Source: Cryomorphaceae bacterium
GTDB taxonomy: Bacteria; Bacteroidota; Bacteroidia; Flavobacteriales; UBA7430
DNA length: 64,000 nucleotides
Direction: 5' to 3'
NCBI GenBank assembly: GCA_019649675.1
Contig: BOWN01000002.1
Coordinates: 427,704-491,703, forward strand
The stretch's first letter is position 1, and each line of letters begins with the position of its first letter. This document shows, piece after piece, positions 1-9,627 of this stretch. The notes under the pieces are model-generated. The model was not told the origin of the DNA. It worked only from the letters and a program-made list of their open reading frames with translations, and searched no databases. The position numbers and the translations under genes were made by a program.

Positions 1-50
1 TTATACCATTTGGAATAATCTTCCGTTCTACTAGTAAGTTTCTTTGCCAT
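1..50 (-). CDS. proS: Prolyl-tRNA synthetase, N-terminal fragment (cut by window edge)
   Basis: Only the first 16 to 17 codons are inside the window, read on the minus strand from an ATG at 48-50. They encode MAKKLTSRTEDYSKWY, which matches the beginning of the short, archaeal/eukaryote-like prolyl-tRNA synthetases of Bacteroidota (typical start M-x-K-x-L-T-S-R-x-E-D-Y-S-K-W-Y-N). The enzyme charges tRNA-Pro in the cytoplasm. It is divergent from the secreted-protein gene at 197; the 146 bp between them should hold both promoters, and a TAGATTTG box on the minus strand at 107-114 is a possible -7 element. The call relies on a short but distinctive N-terminus. Confidence 0.75.
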   Translation of the reverse strand, partial: MAKKLTSRTEDYSKWY

Positions 51-196
51 ATTTAATTAAAGAAATTGGAATAATATTTGCTAATTTAGCTGTTAAATAA
101 GCATTGCAAATCTAACAAATAAAAGGTTTATTCGAATTCATTGCTTAAATTAAATACTCAAAGATGCGTGTCTAACAAAATAAAGAGGACAAAATA

Positions 197-1168
197 ATGA
201 AAATAATAGTGAAAATATCAGGACTATACCTTCTACTCTGCTCTTCAGTTTTAAGCGCTCAGGACCTTCAAAAGTGGTATGCGGACGACATTTACTACAG
301 CAGCACTGAAAAAGAAATCAATGTGATTGAAATTATTGAATACAGCGAATACGATAACAAATTTGATACTCTTGAGGAATCGTTCAACAATCAAATGTCT
401 TACACCTCTCGCATCAATAGGTTTCATAGAGATTATTACGGAACTTCTTTAGGTTTTAATTATGGTTATTTCCATGACCCCTTCCTATTTAATGGTTTTG
501 GATTCAATTATGGTTTTAATTATGGCTTTGATCCATTTTTTAATTACGGATTTGGATTTAACTATGGCTTTGATCCATTTTTTGGCTTAGGCTTTTACAA
601 TCCATGGTATTCTCCTTGGAGAATGAATCAATTTGCTTGGTATGATCCATATGGATTTGGTTATTGGGGTGGATTTGGATTTGGATACAATCCATATTTC
701 TTCAACACAGGCCTCACTGTATCTTCAGGAAATACATATTATGGACCAAGAACTATTAGTACAAATAATGTTATAAATACTATTAACACAAGACCTGTAA
801 ACAGAAGTTCAAATTCACATCAAACGGGGATAAACAAAACACAAAAACGAACTTCAGAGATCAATTCTGCCGAAGTATTTAGTCATAAAAAATACAATAT
901 TCCAAAAAATGAACAAACAAGGTGGGAATTCTCAAACTCTGTTAATAACAACAAAACTGAAAAAAAATCATTCATTAATAGAATAGAACAGATTTTAGGG
1001 TCAGATACTCCAAAGCCAAGAGTGAATTCAAATAAAAACTCTTCAAACAGAAAAAACAAATCGACTTTCAACCCTGGTCATCAAAGAAGTTCGAATACAA
1101 CAAGAACAGTTCCGAGGTCAACTCCAAGAATAAATCGCAGCTCTACAAACTCAAGAAGACCTAGATAA
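197..1168 (+). CDS. Secreted aromatic/Gly/Asn-rich low-complexity protein
   Basis: No known function. The 323-residue product starts with a signal peptide (residues 1-21, ending LSAQ). Residues 22-85 are acidic and end in the ordered-looking YTSRINRFHRDYYG. Residues 86-175 are an imperfect repeat region built from FNYGF, GFGFNYG and GFDPFF units, very rich in Phe, Tyr, Trp, Gly and Asn. A direct DNA repeat lies at about 514-581. Residues 195-323 are rich in Ser, Asn, Thr, Arg and Lys and almost free of acidic residues near the end. AGAGGA sits 8 bases before the ATG, an SD-like site unusual for this phylum. It lies 11 bp before the OmpP1-like gene, so the two are probably co-transcribed. From memory, similar proteins sit beside proS in other Flavobacteria; I cannot check this here. 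Confidence 0.8.
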   Translation: MKIIVKISGLYLLLCSSVLSAQDLQKWYADDIYYSSTEKEINVIEIIEYSEYDNKFDTLEESFNNQMSYTSRINRFHRDYYGTSLGFNYGYFHDPFLFNGFGFNYGFNYGFDPFFNYGFGFNYGFDPFFGLGFYNPWYSPWRMNQFAWYDPYGFGYWGGFGFGYNPYFFNTGLTVSSGNTYYGPRTISTNNVINTINTRPVNRSSNSHQTGINKTQKRTSEINSAEVFSHKKYNIPKNEQTRWEFSNSVNNNKTEKKSFINRIEQILGSDTPKPRVNSNKNSSNRKNKSTFNPGHQRSSNTTRTVPRSTPRINRSSTNSRRPR

Positions 1169-1179
1169 ACCAAAATGAT

Positions 1180-2628
1180 ATGTTTAGAATAACAAGCCTA
1201 GCATTACTCGTTTTTACAGTGCTTTCTGTACAAGCGCAAAATCATGTAGACGCACTTCGCTACTCTCGAGAATCACTATGGGGCTCAGCCCGATACGTAA
1301 GTATGGGGGGGGCTTTTGGAGCTCTTGGAGCAAACGCAAGCTCGCCAAGTCATAATCCTGCTGGAATTGCAGTACATACAAACAATGAATTCTCCGCGAG
1401 TTTAAGTTTTATGGATTTAGAAACAACAGCTACATACCATTCTTCTGACACTTTTGACAAAAACAGCCGCAGTTCTATTCCAAACTTAAACTATGTGAGT
1501 GCAAATGTTTTTGACCCTGAGCAAATTGGTGACTGGAGTCGCTTTAATTTTGGAATTGGTTACAATAAACTTGAAGATTACAATCAAAATATTTACATAT
1601 CCTCTGAACTAAACGAAAACATCTCTAGTTTTAGTGATGTTATTTATACAAACGCTAATGGCATATCATTTGAAAATCTAAACATGTTTAGAGAACTACT
1701 AGCTTTTAACACCTATTTAATTGACACATTAGGCGCTGTAAACGATTACATATCTAATGCAAACTTTACCAACACAAATCAAAGCTTTAATTCAAACCAA
1801 TCAGGAAGTAAAAACGAATTTTATATCAGTTTTGGATCGGCTTATCAAGACAGGTTATTTGTAGGAGGAACGATTGGTTTCCCGAGCCTAGAATACATTG
1901 AAAGAAATACAATTCGAGAAACTAAAGCTTCTGACTCAGATGAAGTATCGGAACTAGACGGCTACGAATACAACACAAACTTATTCGCATCGGGATCTGG
2001 GATAAATTTTAAACTTGGTCTCATTTACAAATTAGACGAAAGCATTCGCTATGGATTTGCGATTCACACGCCTACTTACTATGAAATTAATGAAGAATAT
2101 TGGACAAGTATGAATACCAATTTCATGAATGGCACTGAAAGCTACAGCTCTGAATCTTATCTTGGTTTTTTTGATTACCGACTTACCACACCATTTAAAA
2201 TGATCAACAGCTTATCTTTTATCATTAACAAAACTGCTATTATTAGTGTTGATTATGAATTATTAGATTATTCTTCATCTAACCTTAGTGCAGACTTATA
2301 CAATTTTACCGACACAAATAATGAAATTGAAATTTATTACTCGAGAACATCAAATCTTAGACTAGGTGGTGAACTTAGAGTTCATCCTCAACTTAGCTTT
2401 AGAGGAGGATATTCTTATTATGGTAGTCCTTTTGCTGGAAACTATAATGATGCAAGTCAAGAGTACTTGACATTAGGAGCTGGGTTAAAAGTAAATCAAT
2501 ACTTTTTTGACATGGCGCTTGTAAATATGTTGAGCAACAACGACAAATATATTTATGATGGAGCTTCCGCGGCTGCAATTAGCTCAACAAAAAGTCAAGT
2601 GATTCTTTCAGCAGGTTTTAAATTTTAA
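1180..2628 (+). CDS. OmpP1/FadL/TodX-like outer-membrane beta-barrel protein
   Basis: The 482-residue product has a signal peptide (cleavage after about residue 19, VQAQ) followed by a segment typical of Bacteroidota OmpP1/FadL homologues: ALRYSRESLWGSARYVSMGG, then GALGANASSPSHNPAGIA. The rest alternates short amphipathic strands and polar loops and ends in an aromatic residue (ILSAGFKF), as expected for an outer-membrane barrel. FadL-type proteins carry hydrophobic compounds such as long-chain fatty acids across the outer membrane; the actual substrate here is unknown. It follows the aromatic-rich secreted protein by 11 bp and is followed by a clear terminator, so the two form a short operon. 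Confidence 0.75.
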   Translation: MFRITSLALLVFTVLSVQAQNHVDALRYSRESLWGSARYVSMGGAFGALGANASSPSHNPAGIAVHTNNEFSASLSFMDLETTATYHSSDTFDKNSRSSIPNLNYVSANVFDPEQIGDWSRFNFGIGYNKLEDYNQNIYISSELNENISSFSDVIYTNANGISFENLNMFRELLAFNTYLIDTLGAVNDYISNANFTNTNQSFNSNQSGSKNEFYISFGSAYQDRLFVGGTIGFPSLEYIERNTIRETKASDSDEVSELDGYEYNTNLFASGSGINFKLGLIYKLDESIRYGFAIHTPTYYEINEEYWTSMNTNFMNGTESYSSESYLGFFDYRLTTPFKMINSLSFIINKTAIISVDYELLDYSSSNLSADLYNFTDTNNEIEIYYSRTSNLRLGGELRVHPQLSFRGGYSYYGSPFAGNYNDASQEYLTLGAGLKVNQYFFDMALVNMLSNNDKYIYDGASAAAISSTKSQVILSAGFKF

Positions 2629-2649
2629 ACAAAAACCTCAACACATAAC

Positions 2650-2679
2650 AAAAAAGGCTTCCGTTTGAAAGCCTTTTTT
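2650..2679. terminator. Bidirectional intrinsic terminator
   Basis: An 11-bp inverted repeat (AAAAAAGGCTT pairing with AAGCCTTTTTT) with an 8-base loop, flanked by A and T runs, lies between the convergent OmpP1-like gene and the Zn-ribbon gene. It can serve both strands. Confidence 0.85.
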
Positions 2680-2698
2680 TGTTGTATGATTGAAATTA

Positions 2699-3444
2699 TT
2701 AATCAACACCAGCGATATCTTTATCTACTAGAATACGACCACAGTGTTCACAAACAATTACTTTTTTACGTGCAGCAATATCCATTTGTCTTTGAGGTGG
2801 AACTGAATTAAAACAACCACCACAAGCATCTCTGTGAACAGGGACAACTGCAAGACCATTTCTTACATTTCCTCTTAAACGCTTGTATGCATTAAGTAGT
2901 CTTTCATCAATGACTTTTTCGGCACGAGCAGAATCTTTGCCTAACTTTTCTTCATCTTTTTGAGTCTCAGCAATAATACTCTCTAATTCAGATTTTTTGG
3001 TATTCAAATCAGAGGTACGATCTTCAAGTCGCGTTTTAGCACCTGAAATAATGTCTGATTTAGAAACTATAGAAGCCTTAGCCTCCTTAATTCTTTTTTC
3101 AGCCAACTGAATTTCAAGATTTTGAAATTCAATTTCTTTATTAAGAGAATCAAATTCTCGATTGTTTCGGATGTTTTTTAATTGCTCTTCATATTTCTTA
3201 ATTAAAGCTTTAGAGTCTATAATCATAGCCTCCTTATCTTTAATTGAATTATCAAAATTAGCAATCTCTTCATTGATATTAGAAACACGTGTTTGCAAAC
3301 CTGCAATTTCATCTTCTAAATCTTGTACCTCTAAGGGAGTTCACCACGCAAAATTTTGATCTTATCAATTTGCGTGTCTATAGATTGAAGTTTGTATAAA
3401 GCTATTAACTTTTCTTCAACGGTTGCTTGTTTTGCTTTAGCCAT
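2699..3444 (-). CDS. Coiled-coil Zn-ribbon protein (COG1579 type), frameshifted
   Basis: Probable start is the ATG at 3442-3444 (MAKAKQATVEEKLIALYKLQ). The frame is lost near 3334-3340, where CCTTAGAG should read CCTTTAGAG; adding one T joins the two parts into a protein of about 248 residues. It is a long alpha-helical hairpin (heptad-like, rich in Glu, Lys, Ile) followed by a C-terminal C4 zinc ribbon: CGGCF, then CEHCGRILV. This is the family of putative nucleic-acid-binding Zn-ribbon proteins encoded next to NIF3 genes in many bacteria; its cellular role is not settled. It lies 3 bp downstream of the NIF3 gene in the same direction, so co-transcription is likely. The break is probably a sequencing error. 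Confidence 0.85.
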
Positions 3445-3447
3445 CTC

Positions 3448-4541
3448 TTACAAATAATTGATTGGATTGGTATTTACCTCCGACAAATGAATTGCAAATT
3501 TAGGAAAATTTTTGCGAAGAAAATTAGCAATTAAGTCCATTGTGTATTGTTCACTTTCATAATGTCCAATATCGGCTATTAAAATACGATTTTCTGCGTC
3601 AAAAAATTCATGATATTTAAAGTCAGAAGTAATAAAAATATCAGCACCAGACTGCTTTGCAGCGCTCAAAAGAAAACGACCAGCTCCGCCACATAGTGCT
3701 ACTTTTTTTATTTTAGAATTTAATAGAGAAGTGTATCGAATACAGTCAGTTTTGAGCTTTTATTTTTAAATTTTTAAGAATTCCATCTCATTTAAAGGCT
3801 CAGAAATTTCCCCAATCATCCCAGAACCAACATTTTCATTTTTATTATTTAGCGATAAAACACTATAGGCAACTTCTTCATATGGATGTGTTGTTTTCAA
3901 AGTAGAAATAATTGTTGACTCTATATAAGAAGGAAAGACTAGTTCAATGCGTTGTTCTGATACAGATTGCCTATTACCTTTTTGCCCTATAGCAGGATTT
4001 GAATTATCTGAACCCTTAAAAGTACCTACACCATCAACCGAAAAATGACATTCACTGTATTCTCCAATTGATCCGGCACCTTGAGCAAAAAGTGCAGTAA
4101 GCACAGACTCAACATGACTATTAGGCACATAAGTAATTAACATTTTTAAACCCCTTTTTTTGGCTTTAAAATCTTAACATTCTGTAAAGACAATCGATCT
4201 GCTATCATTTTATTTACACCTGTATCAATATTATCTAAATTGGTATGAATGGCATAAAGTGCAATATTATTTTTGATAGCCTTTAAAACGGTTCGCTCAA
4301 CATAACTTTTACCTGTAAGACTTTTCAAGCCATCAAAAACAATTGGATGGTGAGATACAATTACATTACAATCTTTACTTATCGCTTCATCAATAACACA
4401 CTCCAAACAATCCAAACTAACTAAAATACCTTTCACATCAGTTTCAGGATCACCAACGATTAAACCACTATTATCATAAGATTCTTGGTATGCCAAAGGT
4501 GCCCATTCTTCTAATTTATTACAAATATCACGAAGTTTCAT
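3448..4541 (-). CDS. NIF3/YbgI-family dinuclear metal-centre protein, frameshifted
   Basis: Three reading-frame pieces make one NIF3-like protein of about 364 residues. The N-terminal piece (4541 to 4146) carries the metal-binding motifs SYDNSGLIVGDP, SHHPIVFDGLK and HTNLDNIDTGVNKM. The middle piece (4143 to 3766) is the inserted CutA/PII-like domain found in long family members (HPYEEVAYSV). The last piece has CGGAGRFL, SDFKYHEFFDA and DIGHYESE, supplying further metal ligands. The first break is a missing T where GTTTAAAAATG should be GTTTTAAAAATG. The second (about 3745-3765) has two in-frame stops with no net shift. NIF3 proteins are conserved hydrolase-like proteins of poorly defined function; some are annotated as GTP cyclohydrolase 1 type 2. 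It is divergent from lpxK. Confidence 0.85.
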
Positions 4542-4612
4542 ATGCTAAAATTTTAAGCAAAATAATGGTTTTTTTCAATAGCAATCACCAAGAGATTGTG
4601 TATTTTCGAAAA

Positions 4613-5637
4613 ATGATTTTTTTAAAATAATATAAGCCCATTGTCCTCATTTATTGGATGCTCTCTTCATCCAGAAATTTCTTTTTAAATGGGGCTTACT
4701 TCAACAGTATAAGTCTCGTATTCCAGTTATTAGTGTTGGAAATTTATGCGTGGGCGGATCTGGGAAAACACCTCATGTAGCACTCATTATAGAGTACCTA
4801 ACCGATTATAATAAAGCAGTTATCAGCAGAGGTTATGGAAGAAAAACAAAGTTTTAATTGAAGCAAATTCTCAAATTCACAACACTAAAGACAAGGAGAT
4901 GAACCTATGGAATTGCTCCATAAATTTGAAGGTTCATCATTCAAAATGATTATTGATGGTAACAGAAAAATGCTTTGAAATATCTAGAGATGCTTAAAGA
5001 AAAAACGAATATTGTTGTTCTAGACGATGGCTTCCAACATCAATATGTAAAAAGAGATCTCAATATTCTTTTAACAGACTTTAGTAATCCTTTTTACAAA
5101 GACTTCGTTCTACCTATAGGTAGACTTAGAGAACATAGAAAAGCAGCAAAAAGAGCAGACATAATCATTGTAACAAAATGTCCAAAAGACTTAAATCCTG
5201 CTTTAGAAATTGAAATCAAAAAAAGAATACGCTTTTACAGCTCAGCAACAATATCCTTCACTAAAATCACATATGAAGGACTTATTAATCATCACAACAA
5301 AAAACATCTTTAGATACTAAAAAGAAATATCTGCTTGTTACAAGTATAGCAAACCCGAACTCTATATACGAATACCTCAATGAAAACAAAGTTCAATTTA
5401 CAGCAAAAAATACAGAGATCATCACAATTTCACAAAAACACAAATTCAAGAAATCATAACTATTAGTAAAAAACATGACGCCATCATTACTACTGAAAAG
5501 ACTGGATGAGATTAAAAGAAACAGAATTAGTAAATGCAGTATCTTTGGACATTCTTAGATTAAGAATGAAAATAGAATTCATTCATTCAAAAGAAAATCT
5601 GAAGTTTAAGGATCAAATTATATCACTTATAAAATAA
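4613..5637 (+). CDS. lpxK: Tetraacyldisaccharide 4'-kinase, multiply frameshifted
   Basis: LpxK phosphorylates the 4' position of the lipid A disaccharide at the inner membrane. The recognisable parts are the N-terminal region with the P-loop ([15 protein letters not shown], then [10 protein letters not shown], 4654-4857) and the middle ([20 protein letters not shown], then [20 protein letters not shown], 4975-5313). The C-terminal part runs in other frames to a TAA at 5635-5637 ([11 protein letters not shown]). The likely start is the ATG at 4613, whose first codons (MIFLK) precede a shift; a second frame reads [14 protein letters not shown] before rejoining. At least five indels are needed. 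The summed length, about 340 residues, fits the family. LpxK is normally essential for outer-membrane biogenesis, so these breaks are best read as sequence errors. Confidence 0.85.
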
Positions 5638-5646
5638 AGTCACCCC

Positions 5647-7001
5647 ATGAAAAATATTTTATTTTTTGCATCATAAGCACAAACATTTTTGCACAATCAG
5701 GAGAAAACCTAGAACTTCTATTTAACTGGAATGACACAACAATTGTTGGAACAAGCGCTTACAACAATGTCTATAATGAAGTCTGGGGACTCGTGGTTAA
5801 CGAAAGAGAGTTTGCAGTAATTGGTTCGACCTCAGGGACCCATATTTTCGATATAACCGACCCTGTCAATAGTGAACAAGTTCAGTTTATCCCAGGCGCA
5901 GCAGTAGGAACACAGATTATTCACCGTGACTATCACGACAGAAATGGTTTTTATACGCCGTAAGTGATGAAGGAAACAGTACACTTCAAATTATTGACAT
6001 AAAACAATTACCCGAGACGCCCTGTGATATACAACTCTAACGAACTCATTAAGACGGCACACAATATTTTTATCGACGAAAATTTAAACAAATTGTACGC
6101 ATGTAATGTACGTTCAGCATCTTCTTCTGGATGGAATGCTTCATCATTAGTCATTTTGACATTGAGAACCCTATAAACCCTGTACAACTAATAAGTTATG
6201 AAGTTCCTGGAACTGGATACAAGGTCCACGACATGTGGGTGAAAAACGATACTGCATTTTTAAACAATGGTGGCGATGGCCTTTTTGTGGTAGACTTTAC
6301 TGATTTAACATCACCTCAAATAATTGGATCACTAACCGACTATACAGATAAAGGATACAACCACTCAGGATGGCCTACTGCAGATATGAAAACATATATT
6401 ATGGCAGATGAAGATTGGGGATACGACATGAAAGTTCTCGACATAAGTGATCTTTCAGACATCGAAGAAATAACAACTTTTAGCTCAGAAATAGACCCCA
6501 ATTCAATCGCACATAACCAACTTATTAAAGACAATTATGTATACGTTTCCTCTTATCATGATGGACTTCAGGTTTACGATATTTCCGACCAACAAAATCC
6601 AACTAAAGTCGCTTCATTTAGTACCTATCTGATGGATGATCACGACTCTTATAGAGGCGCATGGGGTCTATCCTTTTTTACCATCAGGCAACATATTGGT
6701 ATCAGACATGCAATACGGATTATATGTTTTAGCCCCTAGTCAAGACTTTAGCGTGCAAAGTTATTCAGCAGAAAAATAACTGTTTACCCAAACCCTGCAA
6801 AAACATCAATAAAATTAATAGTTCATGAAAAAGAAAGTGATTTGAATGTAAAAATATTTGATTTAAAAAGTCAAATTGTAATGAGAAAAAAATATCTCAT
6901 GAAAACAACCAAATAAATATTGCATCTTTAAAACAAGGTATTTACTTAATAAAAGCTGAAGGGAACAATAGTCTTTATCAACAAAACTTATCGTGCATTA
7001 A
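5647..7001 (+). CDS. LVIVD-repeat 'choice-of-anchor B' secreted protein with T9SS type A sorting domain, frameshifted
   Basis: Start ATG at 5647; a missing T after MKNILFF restores the signal peptide (…IISTNIFAQ). The product then reads SGENLELLFNWNDTTIVGTS and VYNEVWGLVVNEREFAVIGS, followed by repeated units of the LVIVD/beta-propeller kind: THIFDITDP, LQIIDIKQLPETP, LFVVDFTDLTSPQIIGSL, LQVYDISDQQNPTKVASF. This pattern is typical of proteins annotated as choice-of-anchor B family. The end (6771-7001) is a T9SS type A C-terminal domain: ITVYPNPAKTSI, VKIFDLKSQ, LKQGIYLIKAEG. It should therefore cross the outer membrane through the type IX system. At least five frame changes occur along about 450 codons. 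The molecular function is unknown. Confidence 0.8.
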
Positions 7002-7053
7002 GCATCAAATTCCTGATTCCCTTTTGTATTTCGTCACTAAATTATTATGATTT

Positions 7054-8508
7054 ATGTCAATTGATTACAGCAAGTACGAAACAGTTATTGGACTAGAAAT
7101 ACACGTACAACTAAATACCCAAAGTAAAGCATACTGCTCTGATTCAACAAAATATGGTGCAGTACCCAACACTCACATCAGCCCAATCTCACTGGGCCAC
7201 CCAGGAACACTTCCTGTATCGAATGAAAAAGTAATTGAGTATGCGGTTCGTCTGGGCCTTGCGTTAAATTGCGACATTAGAGAACGAAACGAATACGCAA
7301 GAAAAAATTATTTCTACGCAGATCTACCTAAAGGTTATCAAATCACCCAAGATAAAACACCAATTTGTAATGGAGGATTTATCACAATTACAGATGAAAA
7401 TGGTCTTCCAAAAAAAATTGAGTTAACCAGAATACATATGGAGGAAGATGCTGGTAAAAGCATTCACGACATAGATCCATTTGACTCCTTAATTGATTTG
7501 AACCGAGCTGGTGTTGCGCTACTAGAAATTGTTTCCGAACCTGTTTTACGTTCTGGAGAAGAAGCCTACAATTTTATTACTGAAATAAGAAAACTCGTTC
7601 GTTATCTTGATATCTGTGATGGGAATATGGAAGAAGGTTCTATGCGTTGTGATGCAAACATTTCAGTTCGACTCAAAGGTGATTCAGAATTAAGAAATCG
7701 AGTGGAAGTAAAAAATATGAATTCAATTAGAAATGTTCAAAAAGCAATTGAATTAGAATCTAAAAGACAAATCGAGCTTTATGAAAATGGTGTTGAAGTA
7801 GATCAGGAAACTAGAAACTACAATGCAGCTAGAAATGAGACTTCAGTACTTCGATCAAAAGAAGATGCGCATGACTACCGATATTTCCCTGAACCTGATT
7901 TATCGCCAATCATTGTAAAACAAGCATATATAGATAAAATAAAATCTGAACTTCCGGCTTTACCTGAAGAATTATATACCAAATACACTAAAGAATTTGG
8001 CTTATCAGATTATGATGCTAAAAACCTCACAGACTCTAAAGGTATTGCGCTGTACTACAATGAAATTTCAAAACACACCAATGAGTATAAAATGGCGGCC
8101 AATATTGTAATGGGACCCATTAAGTCGTACTTAAATGAAAAGGCTATTGACATAGACCAAATTTCTTTACCTGCCTCCCGGATCTCTGAGATGATTCAAT
8201 TAATTAAAGATTGTAAAATTTCTGCATCTAAAGCAAGCCAAGAACTATTCCCTTTAATGATAAAACATATTGATATATCTGCACTCAAACTGGCAGAAGA
8301 TAACCAATTAATTCAAGAGTCTGACTCAAATGCACTTTTAGAATTTGTAAAACAAGCCATCTCGAAATTCCCGGATAAAGCAGAAGCATATAAAAATGGA
8401 AATAAAAACCTATTAGGACTATTTATGGGTGAAGTAATGAAACTTTCGCGCGGTAAAGCAGATCCAAAAATAGCAAACAGAATCATTAGAGAAGAACTCG
8501 AAAAATAA
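7054..8508 (+). CDS. gatB: Asp-tRNA(Asn)/Glu-tRNA(Gln) amidotransferase subunit B
   Basis: The 484-residue product is full length for GatB, the subunit of GatCAB that binds and activates mischarged Glu-tRNA(Gln) or Asp-tRNA(Asn) for transamidation. Characteristic stretches are ETVIGLEIHVQLNTQSKAYC, LGHPGTLPVSNEKVIEYAVR, KNYFYADLPKGYQITQ, DLNRAGVALLEIVSEP, MEEGSMRCDANISVR, and DYRYFPEPDL. The C-terminal YqeY-like tail domain ends with GLFMGEVMKLSRGKADP. The frame is intact across the whole gene. It ends 3 bp before the TlpA-like lipoprotein gene, so gatB, that gene and lpxH look like one operon. gatA and gatC are not in the window. Confidence 0.97.
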   Translation: MSIDYSKYETVIGLEIHVQLNTQSKAYCSDSTKYGAVPNTHISPISLGHPGTLPVSNEKVIEYAVRLGLALNCDIRERNEYARKNYFYADLPKGYQITQDKTPICNGGFITITDENGLPKKIELTRIHMEEDAGKSIHDIDPFDSLIDLNRAGVALLEIVSEPVLRSGEEAYNFITEIRKLVRYLDICDGNMEEGSMRCDANISVRLKGDSELRNRVEVKNMNSIRNVQKAIELESKRQIELYENGVEVDQETRNYNAARNETSVLRSKEDAHDYRYFPEPDLSPIIVKQAYIDKIKSELPALPEELYTKYTKEFGLSDYDAKNLTDSKGIALYYNEISKHTNEYKMAANIVMGPIKSYLNEKAIDIDQISLPASRISEMIQLIKDCKISASKASQELFPLMIKHIDISALKLAEDNQLIQESDSNALLEFVKQAISKFPDKAEAYKNGNKNLLGLFMGEVMKLSRGKADPKIANRIIREELEK

Positions 8509-8511
8509 ATT

Positions 8512-9627
8512 ATGAAAAGACCTCTCTCGATATTAAGCATTTTCATACTTACTTTAATTGCTTGTCAACAAAACATGAAGATTCCAGAAGGAGACTTCTC
8601 TATCCATGCCATAGTAGAAGGTATAGACACAGTTATATTTGAAAAAATAGAAGCTAATGACTTACTCCTCATTGACACTTTGTTTGCTATTGATGGAGAA
8701 TTTGTAGTTGCAAACAGTCTTGAAGGATCAGCATTTTTTCTCTTGCGAACGCCAGAAGGTGAAGGAATTAATTTATTAATCGAAAAAGGCGAAAAATTGG
8801 AGATTACTGGAAAAAGATTAGGATGGAATCAGAACTATACGGTTAAGGGATCTAAAGGGTCAAGTAAAATCCAAGACCTTAACTCAAAACTAAATACATT
8901 TGAGAAAAACATGGACTTCATATATGAAGCAGCAAAGAATGCCAAACAAGAAGATTATGTTAAAATTCAAAATCGATACTACAGTATTATTGCAGAACAA
9001 AGTGAATATCTTAAAAGTTTCATAGATTCAAATTTAGAATCAAAATCGTGTATTCTTGCACTTTTCCAAGCAATTAAAGGAGAAAACATTCTTCATTTAA
9101 ACACAAATCTTGATTACTACAAAAAAGTAAGCGAAAGCTTTGAGAAAAATTGGCCAGAATCCTCGCACACAAAACTTTTATCCCAAATAATTAAAACAGC
9201 ATATGCTCCAGATTTCACTATGAAAGATATAAATGGTGAATTATTTACATTTAGTGAACTCAAAGGAAAACTCATTTTAATTGATGTTTGGGCATCTTGG
9301 TGTAAACCCTGTAGGGTAGCAAACCCAGAAATAGTTAAACTATTCAATAAATTCCACAAAAAAGGTTTAGAAATAATTAGCATTTCATTAGATGGCACAC
9401 CTAATCAAACATCTCCAAAAGAGGACTGGGAAAAAGCCGTATCAAATGACGAGTTAACCTGGACTCAATTGAGCGATCTTAAAGGTTGGGATTCTAAAAT
9501 TCGTGACTCTTACAACATAAAAAGTATTCCTTATACAATTTTAATTGACGAAAATGGCCTAATTATTGGCGAAGATCTCTCTTTCGAAGTTTTGAATAAG
9601 AAAATTTCAGAAATCTTAAATCTGTAA
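8512..9627 (+). CDS. TlpA-like thiol-disulfide oxidoreductase lipoprotein (DUF4369 plus thioredoxin fold)
   Basis: The 371-residue product has a lipoprotein signal with a lipobox-like LIAC (Cys18), so it is probably anchored facing the periplasm. Residues about 25-130 resemble the DUF4369 beta-sandwich that precedes the thioredoxin domain in many Bacteroidota proteins (VEGIDTVIFEKIEANDLLLI). A helical linker follows, then an AhpC/TSA-like thioredoxin fold from about residue 230: APDFTMKDINGE, and the redox site WASWCKPC with cysteines at about 264 and 267. The cis-proline loop is probably KSIPYTILIDENG. Such proteins keep exported cysteines reduced, for example in cytochrome c maturation; the partner is unknown. 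It overlaps lpxH by one base (TAATG), implying translational coupling. Confidence 0.85.
   Translation: MKRPLSILSIFILTLIACQQNMKIPEGDFSIHAIVEGIDTVIFEKIEANDLLLIDTLFAIDGEFVVANSLEGSAFFLLRTPEGEGINLLIEKGEKLEITGKRLGWNQNYTVKGSKGSSKIQDLNSKLNTFEKNMDFIYEAAKNAKQEDYVKIQNRYYSIIAEQSEYLKSFIDSNLESKSCILALFQAIKGENILHLNTNLDYYKKVSESFEKNWPESSHTKLLSQIIKTAYAPDFTMKDINGELFTFSELKGKLILIDVWASWCKPCRVANPEIVKLFNKFHKKGLEIISISLDGTPNQTSPKEDWEKAVSNDELTWTQLSDLKGWDSKIRDSYNIKSIPYTILIDENGLIIGEDLSFEVLNKKISEILNL

Noticed and set aside
883-1071. Minus-strand ORF of 62 codons inside the secreted-protein gene
   Set aside because: It is the antisense shadow of a low-complexity Asn/Lys/Ser region and has no start context or protein-like composition.
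8512-9627. Treating the two TlpA-like genes (8512-9627 and 20764-21339) as a recent duplication
   Set aside because: They share only the general thioredoxin-fold motifs; one has a DUF4369 domain and lipobox, the other neither, and active sites differ (CKPC versus CGPC).
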